A DNA stretch of 8,045 nt, taken from Thermoleophilia bacterium (GTDB lineage: Bacteria > Actinomycetota > Thermoleophilia > Gaiellales > Gaiellaceae). The stretch covers positions 1-8,045 of the forward strand of contig JAERMP010000096.1 in the NCBI GenBank assembly GCA_016844515.1, written 5' to 3'. Position numbers and translations under genes: made by a program. The notes beneath the pieces are model-generated. The model was not told the origin of the DNA and did no database searches. It saw nothing but the letters and a program-made list of their open reading frames with translations. Of the stretch, positions 1-5,263 are shown piece by piece (within the stretch, counting starts at the first letter, position 1; the number at the start of each line of letters is the position of its first letter).

Positions 1-315
1 GCGCCGGGGATCGTCAGCACCTTCGTGCCGCCGCTCGGCGCCGGAGTGCGCGTCGACACGGCGATCCGCGAGGGAAGCGAGATCCCTCCGTTCTACGACT
101 CGATGATCGCGAAGGTGATCGTCTGGGACGAGACGCGTTCCCTTGCCATTGCGCGGGCGACGCGCGCCCTGAAGGAGCTCGAGATCGAAGGCATTCCCAC
201 CACACGTGACGCGGCACTCGACGTTCTCGGCTCGCGCGAGTTCGCGACGGGCTCGTACTCGACCACGACGCTCGCCGATCTTGTCGGACGCGTGCCGTCG
301 CTCACGCCACGATGA
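1..315 (+). CDS. accC: Biotin carboxylase, C-terminal fragment (acetyl/acyl-CoA carboxylase subunit)
   Basis: This is the last 104 residues of a biotin carboxylase; the gene begins upstream of the window. The enzyme carboxylates biotin on its carrier protein using ATP and bicarbonate, the first half-reaction of acetyl-CoA (or acyl-CoA) carboxylase in fatty-acid synthesis. What is visible is the biotin carboxylase C-terminal domain: GAGVRVD at fragment residues 14-20, with R17 matching the conserved active-site arginine of the family, then PPFYDSMIAKVIVW at 29-42, and the RALKELEIEGIPTT block at 56-68. The frame is open from base 1. The protein ends soon after the domain, so I see no fused biotin carrier domain and this is a stand-alone AccC type. 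Its stop overlaps the nusB start (ATGA, 312-315), indicating translational coupling. Whether the substrate is acetyl-CoA or a longer acyl-CoA cannot be told from this part. Confidence 0.95.
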   Translation, partial: APGIVSTFVPPLGAGVRVDTAIREGSEIPPFYDSMIAKVIVWDETRSLAIARATRALKELEIEGIPTTRDAALDVLGSREFATGSYSTTTLADLVGRVPSLTPR

Positions 316-701
316 ACGCGCCTGTGGGGCGGCGCACCGGTCGGCGCCAGGCGCTCTTCCTCCTTTATCAGTGGGATCTCACCGGACAGGCGCTCGCTTC
401 GCTGTACGAGGGCGAGCCTGACGAGTTCGCGCGCGGTCTGGCCGAAGCCGTCGCCGCACGAGCCGCGAGTCTCGACCGCCGCATAACGGACTCGTCTCCC
501 GACTGGCCCGCCGATCGTCTGGGTACCCTCGAGCGCAATATCCTGCGCATCGGCGTGTACGAGCTCGAGGAGGGGACGGTGCCGCACGAGGTGGCGATCA
601 ACGAGGCGGTCGTGCTCGCGAAGCGATACGCGTCCGACGACGCGGCGCGTCTCGTCAACGGCATCCTGGGTCGAGTGGCTCGGGAGGAGGCGGCGGCATG
701 A
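312..701 (+). CDS. nusB: Transcription antitermination factor NusB
   Basis: 129 residues, a normal NusB length. NusB is a small all-helical RNA-binding protein that with NusE (ribosomal protein S10) binds boxA RNA and lets RNA polymerase read through rRNA operons. Family features are seen in order: the N-terminal RRQALFLLYQWD helix (residues 11-22), a central DRLGTLERNILRIGVYEL segment (68-85), and the C-terminal VAINEAVVLAKRYASDDAARLVNGILG region (93-120) typical of NusB. The ATG at 312 is chosen because it overlaps the accC stop as ATGA and puts the RRQA helix at its usual distance from the N-terminus. No Shine-Dalgarno precedes it, so translation probably depends on coupling to accC. Its own stop overlaps the next gene in the same ATGA manner. 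accC-nusB adjacency is also seen in Bacillus. Confidence 0.96.
   Translation: MNAPVGRRTGRRQALFLLYQWDLTGQALASLYEGEPDEFARGLAEAVAARAASLDRRITDSSPDWPADRLGTLERNILRIGVYELEEGTVPHEVAINEAVVLAKRYASDDAARLVNGILGRVAREEAAA
682..690 (+). promoter_or_regulatory. Ribosome binding site of the XseB-like gene
   Basis: A strong purine-rich GGGAGGAGG lies inside the 3' end of nusB and ends 7 bases before the ATG at 698. It decides that start and shows the small ORF is a real, actively translated gene. It also encodes the nusB residues REE, so part of the match could be coding. Confidence 0.7.
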
Positions 702-904
702 CATCAATCGACGAAGCGCTCGCCAAAGCGGAGGAGCTGCTCGCCCGGCTCAGCGAACGGAGGGAGGAGCTCGAGCGGCTCGCCGAGGCCGACAACGTCG
801 ACGGCGAGGCCGCGGTCGACGTCATTGCCGAGCTCGCCGAGCTCGCCCGGCAGATCGAGGCCGAGCTCACCCGTGCGCGGGCGATGGCCGATGCGCCAGG
901 CTGA
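698..904 (+). CDS. Small helical protein in the XseB position (possible exodeoxyribonuclease VII small subunit)
   Basis: 68 residues, acidic and almost entirely helical in character: two amphipathic helices (about residues 3-31 and 38-64) around the turn ADNVDGE. Exonuclease VII small subunits are 60-85 residue helical hairpins that bind the XseA catalytic subunit, and the gene lies between nusB and ispA, where Bacillus has xseA-xseB. The EALAKAEELLARL stretch followed by a second helix fits the hairpin, but the family hallmark (an L-E-x-G-x-L-S-L-E turn and a conserved Gly-Val in helix 2) is not clearly present. XseB is therefore a context-supported guess. The CDS itself is well supported by ATGA coupling to nusB and a strong GGAGGAGG ribosome binding site 7 bases upstream. 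No xseA is next to it. Alternatively it is a clade-specific coiled-coil protein of unknown role. Confidence 0.72.
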   Translation: MTSIDEALAKAEELLARLSERREELERLAEADNVDGEAAVDVIAELAELARQIEAELTRARAMADAPG

Positions 905-1661
905 GGAGCTGCGCGACGCCGTCGAGGCGTATCTGCGGTCGCTGACGTTCGCCCCCGAGCTCGGGCACCTCGAAGACGCGCTTCGCTACTCGCTCGAATC
1001 TCAAGGTAAGCGCATTCGCCCGGTGCTCTGCCTCGCCGTCGTCGAGGCGGGGGGCGGGGATATCGAGCGCGGCCTTCCCGCCGCAGCCGCGCTCGAGCTC
1101 GTGCACACGTTCTCGCTCGTCCACGACGACCTGCCTGCGCTGGACGACGATTCCGAGCGCCGCGGCCGGCCGAGCTCGCACGTCGCATTCGGGGAAGGCG
1201 TGGCGCTGCTCGCCGGCGACGCGCTGCTCGCCGAGGCGATGCGGCTCGCGCTCACGTACGACGACCCTCGGGTTGCGCGCGAGCTCGTCGACGCGACGCT
1301 CGGGATGATCGGCGGCCAGCACCGCGACATAACGGGCGACGACGATGACCTGACAGAGCTCCACGGGTTGAAGACTGGGCGGCTCTTCGCCGCGTCGGTC
1401 GGACTCGGCCTCCGGGTGGCCGGCGTATCCGACAGTGACCAGGCCCCGTGGCGAGCATTCGGAGAGGACGTAGGGCTCCTCTTCCAGATCGTCGACGACA
1501 TTCTCGACGGCGATGGGCTCGCCTTGCGTCTCCCGCCTGACGACGTGAGGCGCCTCGCCGACGGCAGTGCCGAGCGAGCCCGCGAGCAGCTGGACGCAGT
1601 CTCCGGGGACACGAGCGTGCTTCGCGCGCTCGTCGATGCCGTGGCCTTTAGAACCGGTTGA
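891..1661 (+). CDS. ispA: Polyprenyl synthase of the farnesyl/geranylgeranyl diphosphate synthase family (short form)
   Basis: 256 residues. These enzymes condense isopentenyl diphosphate onto allylic diphosphates to make C15-C20 chains for quinones, carotenoids and cell-wall lipid carriers. Seen in order: GKRIRP (39-44), the first Asp-rich motif DDLPALDDD (79-87) followed by RRGRPSSH, GGQHRDI (141-147), GLKTG (159-163), and the second Asp-rich motif DDILD (202-206). Both metal-binding motifs are intact. The protein is shorter than the usual 290-300. After DDILD the conserved GK-x-x-G-x-D-x-x-x-x-K-x-TY block is missing, and the sequence passes almost directly into the last helices (RLADGSAERA onward, 221). 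The ATG at 891 overlaps the upstream gene by 14 bases; an in-frame GTG at 873 is an alternative. No clear ribosome binding site, so coupling is likely. Product chain length cannot be assigned with confidence; the symbol reflects family and position. Confidence 0.88.
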   Translation: MRQAEELRDAVEAYLRSLTFAPELGHLEDALRYSLESQGKRIRPVLCLAVVEAGGGDIERGLPAAAALELVHTFSLVHDDLPALDDDSERRGRPSSHVAFGEGVALLAGDALLAEAMRLALTYDDPRVARELVDATLGMIGGQHRDITGDDDDLTELHGLKTGRLFAASVGLGLRVAGVSDSDQAPWRAFGEDVGLLFQIVDDILDGDGLALRLPPDDVRRLADGSAERAREQLDAVSGDTSVLRALVDAVAFRTG

Positions 1662-1665
1662 GGGA

Positions 1666-1693
1666 TAGACGCCGCGGGTTCGCCGGGTACGAT
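1666..1693 (+). promoter_or_regulatory. Possible promoter for the NlpC/P60 gene
   Basis: TAGACG (1666-1671) and TACGAT (1688-1693) are separated by 16 bases in the gap after ispA. Both are acceptable matches to sigma-70-like -35 and -10 boxes. Predicted transcription start is near 1700, giving a leader of about 70 bases to the ATG at 1770. Found by eye; a GC-rich background gives false matches. Confidence 0.4.
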
Positions 1694-1707
1694 CTGACCC
1701 TTACGGA

Positions 1708-1720
1708 CAGACCAGGTCTG
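1708..1720 (+). promoter_or_regulatory. 13-bp palindrome, possible operator
   Basis: CAGACC and GGTCTG form a perfect 6-bp inverted repeat around a single central A. It sits about 14 bases downstream of the candidate TACGAT box, where a repressor could block transcription of the secreted peptidase gene. The regulator is unknown and no regulator gene lies in the window. A short palindrome like this can occur by chance. Confidence 0.3.
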
Positions 1721-1769
1721 CGCGGCGTGGCGCTCTCGCCCGCGTGTGTGGACCGTCGTTCCTCTTTCT

Positions 1770-2273
1770 ATGCCGACCCGCCTTCGCAGCCGCCTGTCTA
1801 TGTTCGCTCTCGCGGCCGTCGTCGTCATGGCGCTGGCTGTACCGGCGACAGGATCGGGGGATGATGGGAAGCGGCCACGCGCCGTCCCGGTGCAGCCCGA
1901 GATCGTCCCGGCAGGCGAGCGTGCAGCGCAAGTCGCGCTCAAGGCGGTCGGCGTGCCGTATCGCTGGGGTGGAGCGTCTCCCTCGAGCGGCTTCGACTGC
2001 TCTGGGCTAATTCGCTGGGCCTACGAGCATGTCGGGATCGATCTGCCGCACAACTCCTATGCGCTCTATGGCGAAGGGCGGCGCGTGTCGGCTGTGAAGC
2101 TCGAGCCGGGCGATCTCCTCTTCTTCGAGGGTCTAGGGCATGTCGGCCTCTACCTCGGGCGGGGTCGAATGGTGCACGCGCCTCAAACCGGCCGGAACGT
2201 CGAAGTGATCCGTCTGGACGGCACGAACTACGGCTCACGGCTCATCGGCGCGCGCCGCGTCGCCCCGGCCTGA
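1770..2273 (+). CDS. Secreted NlpC/P60-family cysteine peptidase
   Basis: 167 residues from the ATG at 1770. The N-terminus is a signal peptide: RLRSRLS basic start, hydrophobic core at about residues 11-25, likely cleavage near PATG. The rest is one NlpC/P60 domain (about 50-165): VPYRWGG (62-68), FDCSGLIRWAY (75-85) with nucleophile Cys77, GHVGLYLG (123-130) with His124, and His136 in VHAPQTG as third catalytic residue. Such enzymes cut peptide stems of peptidoglycan, often the D-Glu to diaminopimelate bond, in wall remodelling and cell separation. There is no SH3, LysM or coiled-coil targeting region, so it is a minimal catalytic form. It lies between ispA and tlyA, where Bacillus carries dxs. 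A GTG at 1746 would add eight residues before the basic region and spoil the signal peptide; an ATG at 1800 would drop the basic region. Confidence 0.9.
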   Translation: MPTRLRSRLSMFALAAVVVMALAVPATGSGDDGKRPRAVPVQPEIVPAGERAAQVALKAVGVPYRWGGASPSSGFDCSGLIRWAYEHVGIDLPHNSYALYGEGRRVSAVKLEPGDLLFFEGLGHVGLYLGRGRMVHAPQTGRNVEVIRLDGTNYGSRLIGARRVAPA

Positions 2274-2279
2274 GATCGC

Positions 2280-2285
2280 TAGCCT
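2280..2285 (+). promoter_or_regulatory. Possible -10 box giving a leaderless tlyA transcript
   Basis: TAGCCT starts exactly 12 bases before the tlyA GTG at 2292, so transcription would begin at or next to the start codon. No convincing -35 box or ribosome binding site is present. Leaderless mRNAs are common in actinobacteria, which makes this reading plausible but not proven. Confidence 0.35.
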
Positions 2286-2291
2286 CGAGGT

Positions 2292-3053
2292 GTGAAGAAA
2301 CGCCTCGACGTCATCATGGTCGAGCGAGGGCTTGCGGAGTCGCGCGCACAGGCGCAGGCGCTCGTTCTCGCCGGGCTGGTGCCGGGCCACGCCAAGCCCG
2401 GAGAGCAGCTCGACGACGCCGCGGAGCTGCACGTCGAGCGACCGCCGCGTTTCGTCTCGCGGGGAGGAGAGAAGCTGCAGCACGCGCTCGATGCGCTTCG
2501 CGTGAGGGTCGACGGACGCGATTGCGCGGATGTCGGCGCATCCACGGGCGGCTTCACCGATTGCCTGCTTCAAGCCGGGGCGGGACGCGTGATCGCTATC
2601 GACGTCGGGTACGGCCAGCTGCATCCGCGCCTGCGGGCCGATCCACGCGTGACCGTCCTCGAGCGTACGAACTCGCGCAACCTGCGCGAGCTCCCCCTCG
2701 CGCCAGAGCTCATCGTGTGCGACGTGTCGTTCATCAGCGTGACGAAGGCGCTCCCGCCCGTGCTCGCGCTCGCGAAGCCGGGCTGGGAGGCCGTGGTGCT
2801 CGTGAAGCCGCAGTTCGAAGCGGGTCGCGCGGAAGTGGGAAGAGGTGTCGTGCGCGACCCGCAGGTGCAACGGAAGGTCCTCGAAAGCGTCATCGAAGCC
2901 GCGCGGGCGTGGGGTGGCGATACGGTCGGGGTCGTAGACTCCGGGCTGCCCGGCCCGAAGGGAAACCGGGAGTTCTTCGTCCATCTCGTCAACCGCGCGG
3001 CCCAATCGAATCCCGATGACATCGACAGCTGGATCGCCGAGGCCGTTGGCTAG
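2292..3053 (+). CDS. tlyA: TlyA-type rRNA 2'-O-methyltransferase (S4 and FtsJ-like domains)
   Basis: 253 residues, close to the usual TlyA length. Mycobacterial TlyA methylates the 2'-OH of cytidines in 16S and 23S rRNA at the subunit interface, and its loss gives capreomycin resistance; it is often annotated as hemolysin. Seen: an N-terminal S4 RNA-binding domain (about 1-60, KKRLDVIMVERGLAESRAQA), then an FtsJ-like SAM-dependent methyltransferase. The SAM-binding glycine loop is DVGASTGGFTD (80-90). A K-D-K-E catalytic tetrad can be assigned to K61 (SRGGEKL), D144 (CDVSFISV), K172 (LVKPQFE) and E227 (GNREFF). The GTG at 2292 is chosen because KKRLDV is the normal TlyA beginning; only 18 bases separate it from the upstream stop and no ribosome binding site is seen. 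The 3' end overlaps nadK. Target cytidines are inferred from the family. Confidence 0.95.
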   Translation: MKKRLDVIMVERGLAESRAQAQALVLAGLVPGHAKPGEQLDDAAELHVERPPRFVSRGGEKLQHALDALRVRVDGRDCADVGASTGGFTDCLLQAGAGRVIAIDVGYGQLHPRLRADPRVTVLERTNSRNLRELPLAPELIVCDVSFISVTKALPPVLALAKPGWEAVVLVKPQFEAGRAEVGRGVVRDPQVQRKVLESVIEAARAWGGDTVGVVDSGLPGPKGNREFFVHLVNRAAQSNPDDIDSWIAEAVG

Positions 3054-3876
3054 GTCCGTCACCAAGGCTGCGGTCGTCACCCACGGCCAGCCCAAGCAGA
3101 TCGGCGCCGGGCTCGCGCGACTTCAGGCCGTCGCTGCTGAGCACGGCGTCGAGCTTCTCTACTCGCCCGAGGAGGCCGAGAAGCACGGCGTCGAGCCCGC
3201 CATCGATCCATCCGCGGTCGACATCGCAGTCGTGCTTGGAGGTGACGGCACCGTGCTCCGTGCGCTGACGCGTTTCCTGGGAACGGGCGTCCCGGTCATC
3301 GGCGTGAACTTCGGGCGCGTCGGCTTCCTCAGCTCGATGGGGAGGCGCGATCTCGAGGCAGGCCTCGCCCGGGTCTTCGCGGGGGAGTACGACGTCGTCG
3401 AGCTGCCCACGCTCGAGGTCGAGCACCCGAGTGGGACCGACCGCGCGGTCAACGACGTCGTTGTAGCGAGTGGGTCGCTTGGGCGCATGATCGAGCTCGA
3501 GCTCGCCGTCGGTGGGGAGGAGCTCGGCCGGCAGCCGTGCGACGGGATCATCTGTGCGACGCCGTCGGGATCGACTGCCTACAACCTCTCGAATGGCGGC
3601 CCCGTGCTCGTGTGGGGGCTGGAAGCGATGGCGCTCACCTACGTCGCCGCGCACTCGCTCCATGCACGACCGCTCGTGATCCCGCCCGGAGCCGATGTGA
3701 TCGTGTGGAACCGCACGCACGATGTCGAAGCGGGAGTCCTCGTCGACGGTTATCGGGTCGCGACGCTCGGCAAATCGGAGCGGGCGGTGATCCGCATCGG
3801 GCCCGACCGCTCCCTTCTCGCGACGCTTCCAGAGGCGACCTTCGTGCGGCGCTATCGCCAGAGCTTTGCTTCGTAG
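3016..3876 (+). CDS. nadK: NAD kinase
   Basis: 286 residues from the ATG at 3016. NAD kinase phosphorylates NAD to NADP in the cytoplasm and is the only route to NADP. Seen: GGDGT (75-79, with D77 as the conserved aspartate), GVNFGRVGFL (96-105), VNDVVV (145-150), DGIICATPSGSTAY (177-190) with the NAD-binding TGSTAY-like segment, and ARPLVIPP (217-224). Domain order and length are normal. The start is uncertain: ATG 3016 overlaps tlyA by 38 bases, while a TTG at 3046 overlaps by only 8, drops ten non-conserved residues, and still precedes KAAVVTH, where family similarity begins. Neither has a ribosome binding site. The tlyA-nadK-recN order is the same in Mycobacterium tuberculosis, where nadK (ppnK) also follows tlyA directly. 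Here recN is displaced by a secreted-protein gene. Confidence 0.95.
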   Translation: MTSTAGSPRPLARSVTKAAVVTHGQPKQIGAGLARLQAVAAEHGVELLYSPEEAEKHGVEPAIDPSAVDIAVVLGGDGTVLRALTRFLGTGVPVIGVNFGRVGFLSSMGRRDLEAGLARVFAGEYDVVELPTLEVEHPSGTDRAVNDVVVASGSLGRMIELELAVGGEELGRQPCDGIICATPSGSTAYNLSNGGPVLVWGLEAMALTYVAAHSLHARPLVIPPGADVIVWNRTHDVEAGVLVDGYRVATLGKSERAVIRIGPDRSLLATLPEATFVRRYRQSFAS

Positions 3877-3911
3877 GTTTTGAGCGGACAGACGGCGGGA
3901 GCCCATAGGGG

Positions 3912-3917
3912 AAGGAG
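3912..3917 (+). promoter_or_regulatory. Ribosome binding site of the Ig-like protein gene
   Basis: AAGGAG ends 6 bases before the ATG at 3924, ideal spacing, and fixes that start over a second in-frame ATG at 3930. It is one of only two strong Shine-Dalgarno sequences seen in the window, suggesting efficient, independent translation of this secreted protein. Confidence 0.75.
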
Positions 3918-3923
3918 ACTGGA

Positions 3924-5048
3924 ATGAGAATGAGCACCAAACATCGAGGAGTGCCGCGCGTCTACCGTGCGGGCCTCGGCGGATCAGTCGTAGTTGCGGC
4001 CGTCGCGGCTGTAGTCGCAACATTGGTTGTCGGAACGTCGGGTGCCGCAACCAGCGTCGCCCCGAAGAACATCGACGAGCCCGCCATCAGGGGAACCCCT
4101 CGCGCAGGCGAACGGCTGACGGCGACAGCAGGCACTTGGAGTGGCACGCAGCCTATGACCCTCGCGCGTAGCTGGCTGCGCTGCGGCGTCGACGGTGGCA
4201 AACCGGACGGATCAGACTGCCTTGCCATTTCCAATGCTACGGAGCGACGGTATGTCCTCCAGAACGCCGACGTCGGGTTCCGCCTGCGCGTTCGGGAGAC
4301 GAGGACGAACAGCGACGGCTCCGCGTCAGCGGCGTCCAACGCAACAGACGTGATCACGGCGATGGTCACGTCACCCACGAACACGACCGAGCCGACGATC
4401 TCGGGCACGGCCGTCGTGGGCAATCGTCTAACCGCGAATCGTGGCGCGTGGGCAGGCAGCCAGCCCATCACCTACGCGTACCGCTGGCTTCGCTGCAGCT
4501 CGAGCGGTGACAACTGCGGCGAGATCGGCGGCGCGACCAACACTGAATACGTCGTGGTCGTGAACGACGTCGGCAGGACCCTGCGAGTCCGTGTGACGGC
4601 GAAGAACGACCAAGGGTCGCGCTCCGCGCTCGCAAACCCCACGGCTGTCGTGCGGTCGAACGCGCCCCCACCGGGGAACTCCATTCCCGTCGGCGACGTG
4701 CCGAACACCGCACGCCTGGTCGTCTCCGATGTCCGGTTCTCGCCGAACCCGGTTCAGTCGAAGACGGCACCGATATCCGTCAGCATTCGGGTCAAGGACA
4801 CGCGTGGAAACATCATCCGCGGTGCGCTCGTGTTCATTCGGGCGACGCCGAGGGTGACCTCGGGCGGCGACCGGCAGGCGACCGGAAACAACGGCTGGGT
4901 GACCTACCAGCTTGTCCCGAACCGAAACTTTCCGCAGCCGAGATCAGGTTACAACGTGCAGTTCTTCGTCAAGGCCTATCGAGCCGGCGATCCGCCGCTC
5001 GCCGGCATCGCGGCCTACCGACTCGTGCAGGTTCGGTTGACCGGGTAA
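3924..5048 (+). CDS. Secreted protein with two tandem Ig-like domains and a third beta-rich domain, function unknown
   Basis: 374 residues. The N-terminus has a basic region (K6, R8, R12, R15), a hydrophobic segment (about 19-37) and a small-residue stretch TSGAAT, so it is exported or membrane-anchored. Two tandem repeats about 104 residues apart follow. Each begins EPxIxGT (52 and 156), has GxRLTA and GxWxGxQP, then WLRC (84-87 and 188-191), and ends with a DVGxxLRVR strand plus N-x-x-G-S. Each repeat has two cysteines (87/99 and 191/198) that could pair. A linker with PPPG (248-251) leads to a third domain (about 263-370) beginning ARLVVSDVRFSPNP, with VKDTRGNIIRGALVFI and a GWVTYQL strand, resembling bacterial Ig-like (invasin/Big_1-type) folds. 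There is no LPXTG anchor or catalytic motif. It likely acts as a surface or extracellular structural or adhesive protein; that is inference. It is isolated from its neighbours by its own ribosome binding site and a terminator. Confidence 0.88.
   Translation: MRMSTKHRGVPRVYRAGLGGSVVVAAVAAVVATLVVGTSGAATSVAPKNIDEPAIRGTPRAGERLTATAGTWSGTQPMTLARSWLRCGVDGGKPDGSDCLAISNATERRYVLQNADVGFRLRVRETRTNSDGSASAASNATDVITAMVTSPTNTTEPTISGTAVVGNRLTANRGAWAGSQPITYAYRWLRCSSSGDNCGEIGGATNTEYVVVVNDVGRTLRVRVTAKNDQGSRSALANPTAVVRSNAPPPGNSIPVGDVPNTARLVVSDVRFSPNPVQSKTAPISVSIRVKDTRGNIIRGALVFIRATPRVTSGGDRQATGNNGWVTYQLVPNRNFPQPRSGYNVQFFVKAYRAGDPPLAGIAAYRLVQVRLTG
4080..4655 (+). repeat. Tandem pair of Ig-like domain repeats within the secreted protein
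   Basis: Coding repeat at the protein level: residues 53-146 and 157-244 align throughout (EPAIRGT with EPTISGT, TWSGTQP with AWAGSQP, SWLRC with RWLRC, DVGFRLRVR with DVGRTLRVR). DNA identity is clearly lower than protein similarity, so the duplication is old rather than a recent expansion. Confidence 0.85.
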
Positions 5049-5072
5049 CACGCAACGATCGAGAACGACGAC

Positions 5073-5101
5073 GAGGAGGCGGCTCCGGCCGCCTCCTCCT
5101 T
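5073..5101 (+). terminator. GC-rich hairpin terminator after the Ig-like protein gene
   Basis: GAGGAGGCGGC (5073-5083) pairs perfectly with GCCGCCTCCTC (5088-5098) around the loop TCCG, an 11-bp stem capped by a C(UNCG)G-type tetraloop, which is exceptionally stable in RNA. Only CTT follows, so there is no proper U-tract; U-poor terminators of this kind are usual in high-GC actinobacteria. It lies 25 bases after the stop codon at 5046-5048 and separates that gene from recN. Confidence 0.75.
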
Positions 5102-5221
5102 CACAGGCCGTCGTGCAAGTCGCCGAGCGCCGACCAGCAGTTCCGACGCCGTAAACCGAGTTCTTTCCCGTCGCGGTCTGAGGAGATGCCGGCGGAGGAG
5201 GACACGCTGTGTATTCGGGTT

Positions 5222-5250
5222 TTCAGGCAGGTTCTTCTGTCGGCTACTGT
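5222..5250 (+). promoter_or_regulatory. Possible recN promoter
   Basis: TTCAGG (5222-5227) and TACTGT (5245-5250) are 17 bases apart. Predicted transcription start is near 5257, seven bases before the recN ATG, so the leader would be almost nil. I saw no clear LexA/SOS box (a CGAAC-N4-GTTYG-like pattern) nearby, although recN is damage-induced in many bacteria. Confidence 0.4.
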
Positions 5251-5263
5251 CGCCTCGTGGCTC

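Larger units (their letters stand above)
5049..5263. other. Longest intergenic stretch, between the Ig-like protein gene and recN
   Basis: This 215-base region holds a GC hairpin terminator at its left and a possible recN promoter at its right. The recN frame stays open leftward to an ATG at 5186, but that would add 26 residues unlike RecN. A GAGGAG lies only one base before that ATG, too close to serve as its ribosome binding site. Nothing else recognised between 5102 and 5221. Confidence 0.6.

Noticed and set aside
1746..1769. GTG start for the NlpC/P60 gene
   Set aside because: It would add eight residues ahead of the basic n-region and weaken the signal peptide; no ribosome binding site supports it.
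2235..3095. 286-residue minus-strand frame opposite tlyA
   Set aside because: tlyA motifs on the plus strand are complete; no recognisable domain in the antisense frame.
2989..4050. 353-residue open frame on the minus strand opposite nadK
   Set aside because: The plus strand encodes an unmistakable NAD kinase here; the antisense frame stays open because of GC-rich third positions and shows no family motif.
5186..5263. N-terminal extension of RecN from an ATG at 5186
   Set aside because: The extra 26 residues do not resemble RecN, which starts at the MLRRLRIEN block; the GAGGAG lies only one base from that ATG; and a promoter candidate lies inside the extension.
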